The notes beneath the pieces were generated by a model that was not told the DNA's origin, searched no databases, and worked only from the letters and a program-made list of their open reading frames with translations. This document shows positions 1 to 8,263 of a stretch of 64,000 bases of DNA, piece by piece. Position numbers and translations under genes: made by a program. How positions within the stretch are numbered: position 1 is the stretch's first letter; every line of letters starts with the position of its first letter. This DNA comes from Morganella morganii. Lineage in GTDB: Bacteria > Pseudomonadota > Gammaproteobacteria > Enterobacterales > Enterobacteriaceae. The stretch is from assembly GCF_003996855.1 (NCBI RefSeq), contig NZ_NRQY01000001.1:816286-880285 (forward strand), given 5' to 3'.

Positions 1-69
1 AATCACGAACGGCCCAATATGGCGTTGAATGGCTACACACCGATGCAGCATAGACAACGCATGGCCTGA
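1..69 (+). mobile_element. 3' end of an IS3-family transposase (OrfB), cut by the window edge
   Basis: The first frame is open from the window edge to a TGA at 67-69. It encodes a short C-terminus with an ERPNMALNGYTP core, the typical tail of the IS3-family DDE transposase OrfB, where the arginine- and proline-rich run follows the last catalytic glutamate. Only about 22 residues are visible, so subgroup and completeness cannot be judged. The non-coding stretch that follows (about 70-109), ending in a G-run and ATTACCCA, probably holds the right inverted repeat of the element. The other end lies outside the window, so neither the repeat nor a target duplication can be confirmed. Confidence 0.7.
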
Positions 70-108
70 TCCTACTTATTACCTCCGTTAAAAATGGGGG
101 GATTACCC

Positions 109-212
109 ATGAAAAGAATAAAGACGATCCGTATAAAAACAGTACTGTAAATACCATCCGGGAAAATCAGGAGATTTACAGGGAACAGCTGAGATCCAAA
201 GGTATTTATTAA
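109..212 (+). pseudogene. C-terminal remnant of a gene apparently interrupted by the IS element
   Basis: Directly after the presumed IS end, one frame runs open to a TAA at 210-212. It encodes about 33 charged, protein-like residues ending in EIYREQLRSKGIY. The frame has no start codon of its own and stays open back into the IS end, as expected for the distal part of a gene cut by insertion. I do not recognise the family. A downstream fragment in an accessory segment beside a pentapeptide-repeat gene could come from an effector or secreted protein, but that is speculation. Confidence 0.4.
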
Positions 213-326
213 TCACATTTTGTTGTGTATCTGTGGTGATATCAGGATGCTATTGGCACAATACGTTATATTTTAATCATTACTTAATGTATGAAACAGA
301 CAGCAGCATGTTGGCGGAGATAAGTC

Positions 327-926
327 ATGGCAGATATTGCAGATAAACAGGAATATACCGGTACCCGGTTTGAAAATACGGATTTAAGTGACCAGACAAT
401 CCGCGACGTGGTATTTGAGGAGTGTACATTTATCCGTTGTGATTTCAGCTCGGGCGTTGCGGCCCGGTGTCGTTTTATTAACTGTATGTTTATGCAGTAT
501 AATCTGAGTTTACTGGCCGTTCCGGAAACCCGGTTTTCCGGCACGGAATTTAACGGGACAAAAATGACCGGTATTGACTGGACAAAAGCATACTGGCCGA
601 GATTTGATTTTTATTCTCAGCTCGTGTTTAAAGAGTGCATTCTGGACAGTAATAACTTTTTTGACCTCAGTTTACATGAATCACATTTTGAATCCTGCCG
701 GATACATAATGCAGATTTCAGACAGGCGGAGCTGAATAAATCCGTTATACAGGACTGCGATTTAACTGAGACTCTGTTTATGCATACCAGTCTGGAAGAA
801 GCGGATTTTACCGGCTCTCACTCTTTCTGTATTGATATCCGTGAAAACAAAACCGCCAAAGCCACATTTTCCTCATACGAAGCTCTGAATCTGCTGCGGG
901 TTCTTGATATCCGTCTGTCTGATTAA
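327..926 (+). CDS. Pentapeptide-repeat protein
   Basis: The 199-residue protein is built of five-residue A(D/N)LXX-type units, for example FENTDL, FEECTF, CDFSS, ADFRQAEL, CDLTETLF and ADFTGS. This predicts a right-handed quadrilateral beta-helix. It has no signal peptide or membrane segment, so it is probably cytosolic. The last 35 residues (a DIRENKTAKATF stretch followed by YEALNLLRVLDI) resemble the closing helix of Qnr-like pentapeptide proteins, which cap the helix and mediate dimerisation. It lacks the loops that Qnr proteins use on DNA gyrase, so quinolone protection should not be assumed. It lies alone just downstream of IS debris. ATG 327 follows a GGAGA run. Confidence 0.85.
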   Translation: MADIADKQEYTGTRFENTDLSDQTIRDVVFEECTFIRCDFSSGVAARCRFINCMFMQYNLSLLAVPETRFSGTEFNGTKMTGIDWTKAYWPRFDFYSQLVFKECILDSNNFFDLSLHESHFESCRIHNADFRQAELNKSVIQDCDLTETLFMHTSLEEADFTGSHSFCIDIRENKTAKATFSSYEALNLLRVLDIRLSD

Positions 927-1099
927 ATCGTGCGGAACCGGATATATATGCCGGATATCGGCGGAATAAAGCGTATAATTACGCAGTAACATCTTCATCA
1001 AATCCGATTTTGATGAATAACGCGACAGTAAGGCTTCTGGTCTCTTGCCGGTCTTTGGTATGATCGGCAATAAATCACTCAATGTATATGGGCGGGACA

Positions 1100-1654
1100 A
1101 TGAGAAAATTTATCATATCAGGGATTATGGCCGTATTATTATCCGGCTGTGCAGGGACAGGAAATAAAACACCGGAAGCACCCTGGGGCTTTACATGGGG
1201 GCAGACGCCAGCGGAATTAAAAGCGCTGAATCTGGATGACTTTGATTGCACCACAACCCGCGACGGCGGGCAATTATGCAGTTCACTGGCATCACCGGAT
1301 GTTAAAAAACAATTCTTTATGATGGTTTTTTCACCGGAAGGACAGAAACTGAATGCGATATCCCGCTTCGGTGTCTGGAACCGTGATCAGACTGCATTAC
1401 TGAATGAATATGATAAAATTAATGCGGAAATGGAAAAAACCTACGGCAAACCAGCCGGGGTAAATGAAGAATATGATCGCAAAACACCGTTCCTGGCAAA
1501 AGTAGCCAAAGGAAAAATCGGGCAGTTTAAGCGTAAATATGAATCAGAAGATACTGAAGTTGTGGTGGGCGTGGTCAGCAATGCCAACCTGGTACAGATA
1601 AATGATGAAAAAGATGTCACTTATACTGTACTGACCATGTATACACTGAAGTAA
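1100..1654 (+). CDS. Putative outer-membrane or periplasmic lipoprotein, unknown function
   Basis: I chose ATG 1100 over in-frame ATGs at 1082 and 1088 because it gives a compact lipoprotein signal peptide (MRKF, hydrophobic core, lipobox LLSGC) and is preceded by GGGCGGG. The mature part starts at the lipobox cysteine and is about 165 residues. It has one Cys pair (FDCTTTRDGGQLC) that could form a disulfide, and a WGFTWGQTPAELKAL start typical of small periplasmic domains that follow host lipoproteins. No catalytic motif is visible. A hairpin at 1667 is the likely terminator. I do not recognise the family by name. Confidence 0.75.
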   Translation: MRKFIISGIMAVLLSGCAGTGNKTPEAPWGFTWGQTPAELKALNLDDFDCTTTRDGGQLCSSLASPDVKKQFFMMVFSPEGQKLNAISRFGVWNRDQTALLNEYDKINAEMEKTYGKPAGVNEEYDRKTPFLAKVAKGKIGQFKRKYESEDTEVVVGVVSNANLVQINDEKDVTYTVLTMYTLK

Positions 1655-1661
1655 ACCGGTA

Positions 1662-2042
1662 TCAGCGGTGCTGAATATTATGATCGTGATTCGGCACCGT
1701 TATTTTTCTGCATCGACTCACCAGGCGTTTATAGTTTTGTTTTTCAATCATATCATCCGTCAGTCCGGACGTTCCGGCTTTTTCCCGCAGACGCTCTCTG
1801 TATTCCGCTAATTCAGCCTTGTTATTTATCACGAAGGGTTCTGCGTTCATTGTGCTTAATTGCGACAGGAAAACGGCATAATCAGCCGGGCGGTATATTA
1901 TTTCTGCCTCATATTTGCCATCAAAGTGTTTACGCATGAATTTATCCGCTGTAAATAACCGAATTGTGACTGCCCTGATAATAACACGTAACCAGCGGAA
2001 CAGGCCCGGTAAAAGAGTGTGATCCGTTTCGCTTAATGTCAT
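1662..2042 (-). CDS. Hypothetical protein, possibly degraded
   Basis: This 126-residue minus-strand frame fills the space between the lipoprotein gene and the divergent phosphatase gene. The middle (about MRKHFDGKYEAEIIYRPADY to KRLVSRCRKI) has normal codon use and charge pattern. The last 12 residues run through the hairpin of the neighbouring terminator and look fortuitous, so the gene may have lost its true 3' end. There is no clear Shine-Dalgarno at ATG 2042, and an internal ATG about 35 codons in is an alternative start. No domain recognised. Confidence 0.38.
   Translation of the reverse strand: MTLSETDHTLLPGLFRWLRVIIRAVTIRLFTADKFMRKHFDGKYEAEIIYRPADYAVFLSQLSTMNAEPFVINNKAELAEYRERLREKAGTSGLTDDMIEKQNYKRLVSRCRKITVPNHDHNIQHR
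1667..1707 (+). terminator. Probable terminator of the lipoprotein gene
   Basis: GGTGCTGAAT (1667-1676) pairs with ATTCGGCACC (1689-1698) with a single G-T mismatch over a 12-nt loop, and is followed by GTTATTTTT. It lies 12 bases after the lipoprotein stop. Confidence 0.55.
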
Positions 2043-2123
2043 CTGTTGCTGATTTTTGATACAGCAAAAAAATAGCTTGTGGTATCCCTTTTATCAGTTT
2101 TTTTATTTCAAAGGGGATTATCA

Positions 2124-3416
2124 ATGAAATTTATTAATCGTTATAGTGCTATTGCACTGGCTGTTGGTCTGCTGACGCTGAATATCACTGCACAAGCTGA
2201 AACCGTGTCTCTGAATGCAGTTGTTGCACCACAGGCTGCGGCAGAAATACAGGTTTTACAGCAGGGACAATGGGACAATTTTAATAAACAGCGCCTGGAT
2301 GCCATGATTGCAAAAGCAAAACAGTCACCGGCACATACGTATTATTCGGTATTTGACTTTGATAACACCACGGCATTTCTGGATATTGAAGAAGCCGCGA
2401 TGATTTATCAGCTTAAACACCTGTTATTTGCCATGACGCCGCAGGAACTGAAGTCCGTTATTTTCAAAGATATCTCGGCGTCGGATTTTTCTGCTGACTT
2501 TAACAACAAAGACGGTAAGCCGGTCAATATTGATAAGGTTGGTGCCGATATTCTGGAAAGCTACCAGTGGCTGTATGATAATTATGATGGACTGAAAGGT
2601 GATAAGCCGCTGTCTGAAATAAAAAAATCACCGCATTATCAAAATTTCATCACCAAGATGCGCTATTTATATGCGGCTATCGGCGGAACATTTGATCATG
2701 CTGTTTCCTATCCGTGGGTCACCTATTTATTTATGAATATGACAGCGGAGCAGGTTGCGGATATAACAGCCAAAACCATTGAATGGCAGAAATCAGAGCC
2801 GGTTGAAGGCGTGGTATGGGAAAGTCCGGCATCATTACCGGGGCAGGCAGGTATTGTTGAAACCGACTGGCATAATGGTTTCCGTCTGGTGCCGGAAATG
2901 CAGGACCTGTATCAGTTACTGCAAAAGTCCGGTATTGATGTGTATGTGATTTCCGCATCGAATCTTGAAGTGATTAAATCGGTCGTCACACAACCGCCGT
3001 ATTCTGTACCGGAATCTCAGGTATTTGCCATGCATTTACTGCGCACCGGTGATAATAAACTGACATCCGATCTGGACCCGGCTTACCCGCAGACTCAGGG
3101 TAAAGGGAAAACAGAGACTATCCGTAAGTTTATTCAGGATAAATATGCCGGTAAAGGGCCGTTATTAGTCGCCGGTGACAGTGAGGGCGACCAGAATATG
3201 ATGTCCGATTTCCCGGATACGGAGGTGGTACTGATTATTAACCGCCTGCGTTCACCGGATACCATTATTGGTCAGTTATCAAAACAGGCCGTTAAAGAGC
3301 ATGGTCAGAAAGACGCTAAAGTATTATTGCAGGGGCGTAATGACAGCACTGGCGTATTTGTACCGTCACAACTTCATACACCATTGGGTGCAAAAGAGGG
3401 GCGGGCGTTAAAATAA
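2124..3416 (+). CDS. Exported HAD-superfamily phosphatase (phosphoserine phosphatase-like)
   Basis: ATG 2124 follows AAAGGGGAT and begins a cleavable signal peptide ending near ITAQA, so the 430-residue product is periplasmic. The HAD motifs are all visible: motif I DFDNT (nucleophile Asp near residue 79 and general acid Asp two later), motif II in VYVISAS, a lysine in the KGKTETIRKF segment, and motif IV GDSEGD. A large alpha-helical cap lies between motifs I and II. The family dephosphorylates small phosphorylated metabolites; an exported member probably salvages phosphate from organic phosphates. Substrate unknown. It stands alone, with no co-directional partner within an operon distance. 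Confidence 0.82.
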   Translation: MKFINRYSAIALAVGLLTLNITAQAETVSLNAVVAPQAAAEIQVLQQGQWDNFNKQRLDAMIAKAKQSPAHTYYSVFDFDNTTAFLDIEEAAMIYQLKHLLFAMTPQELKSVIFKDISASDFSADFNNKDGKPVNIDKVGADILESYQWLYDNYDGLKGDKPLSEIKKSPHYQNFITKMRYLYAAIGGTFDHAVSYPWVTYLFMNMTAEQVADITAKTIEWQKSEPVEGVVWESPASLPGQAGIVETDWHNGFRLVPEMQDLYQLLQKSGIDVYVISASNLEVIKSVVTQPPYSVPESQVFAMHLLRTGDNKLTSDLDPAYPQTQGKGKTETIRKFIQDKYAGKGPLLVAGDSEGDQNMMSDFPDTEVVLIINRLRSPDTIIGQLSKQAVKEHGQKDAKVLLQGRNDSTGVFVPSQLHTPLGAKEGRALK

Positions 3417-3513
3417 CAGCCGGTTTGGTCAGTTTAAGGAAATACTGATAACCCCGGCCGGTAATACACACTATGATAAGATACGGTATTCATTGCAGGG
3501 AATTCAGAAGGAT

Positions 3514-3717
3514 ATGGATAAATATATTGTGTGTTATGAAGGTCTGGGGTTAACCGGCTCGGTATTGTTCCGCAGCCAGGTGGCAATTAATACCGATATC
3601 AGCAGAACGGAAGCGGAACGTTTTATCGCGCTGTTTAATAATGCAGCTGCCGCAGATGCGGTAAAGCATAATATTAATGCGGCACGTTATGTTATTGTGA
3701 ATATCTGCAAACTGTAA
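3514..3717 (+). CDS. Small hypothetical protein (67 aa)
   Basis: ATG 3514 follows CAGAAGGAT, a fair ribosome binding site, and was preferred to the upstream in-frame TTG at 3493. The product is a compact alpha/beta-looking peptide (DKYIVCYEGL, an alternating strand, then TEAERFIALFNN helix and ARYVIVNICKL strand) without signal peptide or membrane segment. A strong terminator follows immediately, which supports a real transcription unit. Family not recognised. Confidence 0.6.
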   Translation: MDKYIVCYEGLGLTGSVLFRSQVAINTDISRTEAERFIALFNNAAAADAVKHNINAARYVIVNICKL

Positions 3718-3723
3718 ACGCGA

Positions 3724-3755
3724 AATACGGCGGTCATTCCGCCGTATTCTTTTTT
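3724..3755 (+). terminator. Rho-independent terminator between convergent genes
   Basis: AATACGGCGG (3724-3733) pairs with CCGCCGTATT (3739-3748) over a 5-nt loop, followed by CTTTTTT on the plus strand. It ends the small plus-strand gene and may also stop the converging ABC-F transcript. Confidence 0.85.
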
Positions 3756-5323
3756 CAGGATAATGACAGTGTATGGGTAATGGCACAATTTTCAGTAAAT
3801 GCCTCATCATGGCTGACCAGCAATAATGCGCCTTTATAGCTGCACAGCACATTTTCCAGTAATAACCGGGAATCGAGATCCAGATGATTATCCGGCTCAT
3901 CCAGCAGCAAAATATCCGGCAGAGGTTCGGATAACGTTAATGCCAGCAGAGTTACTTTCAGTTGTTCGCCGCCGCTTAATTGTGACAGCGGAATTAATCC
4001 CTTATCCCCCTTGATCCGCAATGCACCAAGGTGTGTCCGCCAGGTTTGTGCCGGAATCGCCGGATCAAATTCACACAGTGCTTCTGTGACCGGCAGTGAC
4101 TTATTCAGCAGCGCCAGATGCTGATCCAGATAACGCAGGCGGCCGTGCAGAGAGTAATGTCCGGATTTAGCGGTCAGCAATCCGGCCAGCACTTTCAGTA
4201 AGGTGGATTTCCCGCAGCCGTTGCGTCCGGCAATATGCCAGTGTTCACCACCGGAAATGGTCAGTGACAACGGCTCTTGTGTCCCGAACGGTAAAATCAG
4301 ATCCGCGGTATTTATCCGCACCCGTTTTTGTTCTCCGGTGTAATTAAACGCCAGCATTTGCGGGGTGATATGCTCTATTTTTTCATTCACTTCACGGCGC
4401 TGACTGTCCAGCTGATTCATGACCCGGTCATGACGGCCGGTTATTTTTGACTGTTGTTTCTCCGCCTTATTTTTTTTCATATCCAGCAGCAGGGCAGAGG
4501 AAGAGCCGGATGAACGTACTTTTTCACCCTGGCGGCGGCGCTGTGCTTTCTTTTCCAGTGCGCGCTGTAGCGCTGCTTTTTCCCGGTTCAGCTGTGACTG
4601 CAATTACTTCTTTTCATTTTGTAACGCACTGATCTGAAAGGCTTTCTGCTCTGCATAATGAGTGTAATCGCCCCCGTACTCTTCCAGTACAGAGGGGGTG
4701 AGTTCAAAAATCCGCTGCATGGTATCGAGTAAACGGCGTTCGTGGCTGATGACCAGTGCACCGGCGGGGTGATTCAGCAGTTGCTCACTCAGCCAGCGGC
4801 GTCCGCCTGCATCCAGGTGGTTTCCCGGCTCATCGAGTAACAGAAAGGCGCGGGGTTGTAAAAAAGCGCGGCACAGTGCCAGCCGGGTCTGCTCACCGCC
4901 GCTCAGGCTGGTACAGAGCGTTTCTGCCGGGAGATGTGCCAGGTGTGCACTTTCCAGCAGGGATTGCTGTTGTCGCGGCATGTCCCATTTATCGGCCAGA
5001 AAATCGTAATCGTCCGGTGTCGCCGTGCCGTCCTCAGTACGGCGCAGTGCTACCTGAACCTCTGTGATCCCGAGTGCATCCGACAGTGTGATGCCGGAAA
5101 GGCGGGTCAGCTGCGGCACATAGTAAAACGGTACCTGCCAGCTGACAGTGCCGGAAGCCGGTTGCCGCTGTTGTGCAAGCTGCGACATCAGCACGGATTT
5201 ACCGCGCCCGTTATGGCCGGTCAGCCCCTGAACCTGATGGGTTAATGTACCGCTGATATTGTCAAACAGCGGAATGTCGTTAAAGGTCACTGATAAGTGA
5301 GAGAAATAGCATTGTACAGGCAT
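3755..5323 (-). pseudogene. ABC-F family ATPase gene interrupted by an in-frame stop codon
   Basis: Read from ATG 5323 (after CAGGAGC) the frame encodes a 239-residue first half. It then meets TAA at 4606-4604 and continues in the same frame for 282 residues. Half one has Walker A GHNGRGKS, signature LSGGEQ, Walker B LLLDEPGNHLD and SHE; half two has GRNGCGKST, LSGGEQ, LLLDEPDNHLD and SHD. Two ABC domains without membrane segments, joined by a charged linker, is the ABC-F plan; these proteins act on ribosomes in translation control or antibiotic protection. The stop falls in the interdomain linker. A TTG directly after the TAA, preceded by GAAAAGAAG, could allow reinitiation and give two half-proteins. 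Otherwise it is a nonsense mutation or a sequencing error. Confidence 0.8.
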
Positions 5324-5647
5324 AAAAAAGCTCCTGAATAATCAGGGACAGGCGGATATGCCGGATAAAAAAGAAAACTGTGACGAGGATAGCTGCCTGC
5401 CCGATATCAAAACAGCGCATTAACAGGAATGCGGATGATACAGCAATGGGATTCAGGCAATTAAATCATGTCGGCAGACATCCTCAGGGAAATGAACTGC
5501 GGTCATGGTGACAAATTAATACCGGATTGTAAACCCCGATCATTTTTCTCGGAATCTTACTGTCAACCGGCGGTATTTTCGCTATTCTGTCCGGCCTTAA
5601 TTTCTTTTTATTTTTCCGGCAGCGGATATTCAATAACAGGATGGGTT
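5324..5647. other. Intergenic region between divergent genes
   Basis: These 324 bases separate the ABC-F start (minus) from the small membrane protein start (plus). A plus-strand frame is open from 5468 into the next gene, but its first 60 codons lack protein-like composition and a binding site. I see no confident promoter, riboswitch or leader peptide, although ABC-F genes are sometimes attenuated by leader peptides. Confidence 0.5.
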
Positions 5648-6091
5648 ATGAGTTCAGCAGAAACAGTATATCAGGTTGATCAGAAACGCAGAATTATCAC
5701 CTGCGCTATTACATTCTTCGTGGTTATTATTCTTTATATCGCACTGGCGTATTTATTTCAGACCCGGATGCCGGGTGTGGCTGCCGCGCTGGGTCTGACA
5801 GTGTATGTCTATATTGCACAATTCCCGGTGATCAAGGTGTACGGCGATAAACTGACATCTAAAATTGCTGTCGGTAAAGTGGTATCTATGCCGTTTGACG
5901 GCGGACATTTTTCCTTACAGGAAGTGAAAGGGCTGAAAGCGTTAATGGTCTCTTTTTCCGCGGACTCCTGTATTCTTAGCTATCATCCGGCAAACAGCCG
6001 CCGTGTCCGGATTGTCGGGCCGACACTGAAAAAAGAGCAGCTGATGGCCATTTTTGATGCCATTCCGGCGACGTCAAAACGCGCGTTATAA
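5648..6091 (+). CDS. Small inner-membrane protein with a cytosolic C-terminal domain, unknown function
   Basis: The start is placed at ATG 5648 because it removes a poor-quality 60-codon extension and leaves a compact 147-residue protein. Two hydrophobic segments (about residues 17-38 and 43-62) are followed by a soluble domain of about 85 residues (VYGDKLTSKIAVGKVVSMPF and onward) whose strand pattern resembles the small bacterial PH-like domains of membrane-anchored proteins. That resemblance is an impression only. It sits between divergent ABC-F and a sugar efflux gene, with no obvious operon partner. Confidence 0.65.
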   Translation: MSSAETVYQVDQKRRIITCAITFFVVIILYIALAYLFQTRMPGVAAALGLTVYVYIAQFPVIKVYGDKLTSKIAVGKVVSMPFDGGHFSLQEVKGLKALMVSFSADSCILSYHPANSRRVRIVGPTLKKEQLMAIFDAIPATSKRAL

Positions 6092-6223
6092 TGCGGTTGC
6101 CCGGCTATGGCGCCGGGCACTTCCTTCCGCTCCCGCATTTCCCGTAAAAATCATATGTGTTACCATGGTCACACTTTTACGCCAAAAGCTGTATCGATAC
6201 AGCGATCATTTGCGGGGATCATC

Positions 6224-7444
6224 ATGACTGAAACCCTGTCCCGGAATCAGGCCTGGCTGCGGGTCATTGTGCTTGCAGTGGCGGCATTTGTGTTTAACAC
6301 CACTGAATTTATTCCGGTTGCTCTGCTGAGTGATATTTCGGCGGGTTTTGCGATGCAACCCGCGCAGACCGGACTGATAATCACTATTTATGCTTGGGTG
6401 GTGGCGCTGACGTCGCTGCCGCTGATGCTGCTGACGGCGCGTATCGAACGGCGGAAGTTGCTGCTCTGGCTGTTTACGGTGTTTGTGATAAGCCACATTG
6501 TATCAGGACTGGCACAGCGTTTTGATGTGCTGGTGATCAGCCGGATAGGTGTGGCGCTGGCTCACGCGGTGTTCTGGTCTATCACGGCTTCTCTGGCGGT
6601 CAGGGTCGCACCACCGGGAAAAAAATCACAGGCACTGGGGTTACTGGCGACTGGTACGGCACTGGCAACCGTGCTGGGGCTGCCAATCGGCCGTGTTATC
6701 GGGCAGTGGGTCGGCTGGCGGATGACGTTCTTTTGTATCGGGGGTCTGGCACTGATTACCATGGCGGCGATGGCGCGTTTTCTTCCGCTGTTACCGAGCG
6801 AACATTCCGGCTCACTGAAAAGTATTCCGGTATTGTTCAGACGGCCTGCCTTAGTGGGCATTTTTGTGCTGACAGCGATTGTGGTGACGGGGCATTTTAC
6901 GGCGTATAACTATATTGAGCCGTTTGTACAGACCGTTGCCGGGAAATCACAGGATTTTGCCACCCTGTTTCTGCTGATTTTCGGCGCGGCAGGGATTATC
7001 GGCAGTGTGATTTTCAGCCGGTACAACACCCGGCTGCCGCTGGTGTTTCTGCCTGCGGCGATAACATTACTGACGGTGTGTCTGATGCTGCTGATGACCG
7101 GCAGCATGACTGATGCCGGGCTGATTATCCTCGGGATTGTCTGGGGGATCGGCATGATGTGTACCGCGCTGGGGTTACAGGTTAAAGTCATTGATTTGTC
7201 ACCGGATGCAACTGACCTGGCGATGTCTGTCTATTCGGGCATTTTTAATATCGGTATCGGCGGCGGAGCGCTGCTCGGTAATCAGGTCATTATGCATATG
7301 GGAATGGAGCAGATAGGGTATGCCGGCGCAGTATTTGCAGTGGCGGGCGTGCTTATATCACTCTTCGTATTCAGCCGTTACCGGGCGCTGTTTATGCAAA
7401 GGCCGAAGGCGGAGAGCCGCATTACTTCTCATAATCCGTCATAA
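6224..7444 (+). CDS. sotB: SotB-type sugar efflux transporter (MFS)
   Basis: The 406-residue, 12-helix major facilitator protein matches E. coli SotB (YdeA) almost end to end, for example [42 protein letters not shown] and [18 protein letters not shown]. SotB exports arabinose, IPTG and related sugars by proton antiport and limits sugar induction. The start is set at ATG 6224 (GGGGATC upstream), where the homology begins; a longer frame from 6107 has no support. Motif A (RIERRKLLL) is intact. A strong terminator follows at 7453, so it is probably monocistronic. Confidence 0.92.
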   Translation: MTETLSRNQAWLRVIVLAVAAFVFNTTEFIPVALLSDISAGFAMQPAQTGLIITIYAWVVALTSLPLMLLTARIERRKLLLWLFTVFVISHIVSGLAQRFDVLVISRIGVALAHAVFWSITASLAVRVAPPGKKSQALGLLATGTALATVLGLPIGRVIGQWVGWRMTFFCIGGLALITMAAMARFLPLLPSEHSGSLKSIPVLFRRPALVGIFVLTAIVVTGHFTAYNYIEPFVQTVAGKSQDFATLFLLIFGAAGIIGSVIFSRYNTRLPLVFLPAAITLLTVCLMLLMTGSMTDAGLIILGIVWGIGMMCTALGLQVKVIDLSPDATDLAMSVYSGIFNIGIGGGALLGNQVIMHMGMEQIGYAGAVFAVAGVLISLFVFSRYRALFMQRPKAESRITSHNPS

Positions 7445-7452
7445 ATTAATAC

Positions 7453-7485
7453 AATCCCGCACCGGTCGCTGCGGGATTTTTTTTC
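7453..7485 (+). terminator. Terminator of sotB
   Basis: AATCCCGCA (7453-7461) pairs with TGCGGGATT (7470-7478), followed by a run of T. Confidence 0.9.
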
Positions 7486-7540
7486 TGATTTCTTTATACT
7501 ATCCGGCTTACTGAATGATAAAGACATTAACGGGTGATTT

Positions 7541-7873
7541 ATGAATGGGTTATTATGGCTGACGCTGGCCGTGGGGTCGGAAGTGATTGCTACTTCAATG
7601 CTGCGGGCGGCGGACGGTTTTACCCGGCTGATACCGTCGGTCGTGGTGGTGATCGGCTATTGTGTGTCGTTCTGGGCGCTGTCGCAGGTGGTGCGGATGA
7701 TGCCGCTGGGAATCGCTTATGCTATCTGGTCCGGCATGGGGATTGTGTTAGTCTCTGCGGCCGCCTATTTTATTTATCATCAGAAACTGGATTTACCCGC
7801 AGTTATCGGGATGGCTCTCATTATTGCGGGTGTGTTGGTGATAAATTTATTCTCGAAAAGCAGTGTTCACTGA
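7541..7873 (+). CDS. Small multidrug resistance (SMR) efflux protein, EmrE-like
   Basis: The 110-residue protein has four transmembrane helices and aligns with EmrE throughout. The essential membrane glutamate lies in GSEVIATS (residue 14), and the conserved GFTRLIPS, YCVSFWALSQ, GIAYAIWSGMGIV and LDLPAVIGMALIIAGV stretches are all present. SMR dimers exchange protons for hydrophobic cations such as quaternary ammonium compounds. GIAYAIWSG places it in the Qac (EmrE) branch rather than the Gdx guanidinium branch. The gene starts at ATG 7541 after ACGGGTGAT and is followed 29 bases later by a lipoprotein gene on the same strand. Confidence 0.9.
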   Translation: MNGLLWLTLAVGSEVIATSMLRAADGFTRLIPSVVVVIGYCVSFWALSQVVRMMPLGIAYAIWSGMGIVLVSAAAYFIYHQKLDLPAVIGMALIIAGVLVINLFSKSSVH

Positions 7874-7902
7874 GCTGCACCAGCAGCCATGGGGTCATAA
7901 TC

Positions 7903-8208
7903 ATGATATCAGTTCCATTTTTCCGCCGGCCGGGGCGGGTATTGTGCAGTGTTATTGTTGCGGCTGCGGCTTTTGCGGCCGGTTGCAGCAGTTCACCGGA
8001 GACGGTGCAGCAGAAACAAATTCCGCGTTATCAGCAGCCGTTAATTGATTTAACCGAAGATGCCCGCGCCAGTTGCAGCTATGCGGGCGGCACACCGTCA
8101 CTTATCCGCGAGCTGAACGGTGCACAGACGCCGGGGTGTCAGTTCGCCGACGGCAAGCGTTGCAGCCAGCAGTCGCTGCTTTCCGGGAGTTGCGGGGCGG
8201 TATTGTAA
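7903..8208 (+). CDS. DUF333 (YoaF-like) lipoprotein
   Basis: Starting at ATG 7903, the product has a short signal peptide and lipobox (FAAGC), leaving a mature part of about 75 residues. The C-terminal half has the DUF333 pattern: ASCSYAGGTPSLIRELNG, then CQFADGKRC, then LLSGSC, with four spaced cysteines likely to form disulfides. E. coli YoaF belongs to this family, whose function is not established. It may share a transcript with the SMR gene 29 bases upstream. A perfect hairpin follows the stop. Confidence 0.8.
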   Translation: MISVPFFRRPGRVLCSVIVAAAAFAAGCSSSPETVQQKQIPRYQQPLIDLTEDARASCSYAGGTPSLIRELNGAQTPGCQFADGKRCSQQSLLSGSCGAVL

Positions 8209-8217
8209 GTAATTCTG

Positions 8218-8246
8218 AACAGCCGCATCACGGTGATGCGGCTGTT
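8218..8246. terminator. Long hairpin between convergent genes
   Basis: AACAGCCGCATCAC (8218-8231) and GTGATGCGGCTGTT (8233-8246) are perfectly complementary around one base. There is no strong T-run on either strand, so it may act as a weak bidirectional terminator or a 3'-end stabiliser for the lipoprotein and dsbB transcripts. Confidence 0.6.
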
Positions 8247-8263
8247 ATTGACGGAGTCAGTGA

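Noticed and set aside
327..926. Calling the pentapeptide protein a Qnr quinolone-resistance determinant
   Set aside because: The similarity is limited to the general fold and C-terminal cap; the gyrase-interacting loops are not recognisable.
5340..5470. Possible leader peptide for attenuation of the ABC-F gene
   Set aside because: A frame exists on the minus strand but runs into the gene without a stop or paired hairpins, so attenuation is not supported.
5468..5647. 60-codon N-terminal extension of the small membrane protein
   Set aside because: Its composition is not protein-like and it overlaps the region expected to hold a promoter; ATG 5648 explains the data better.
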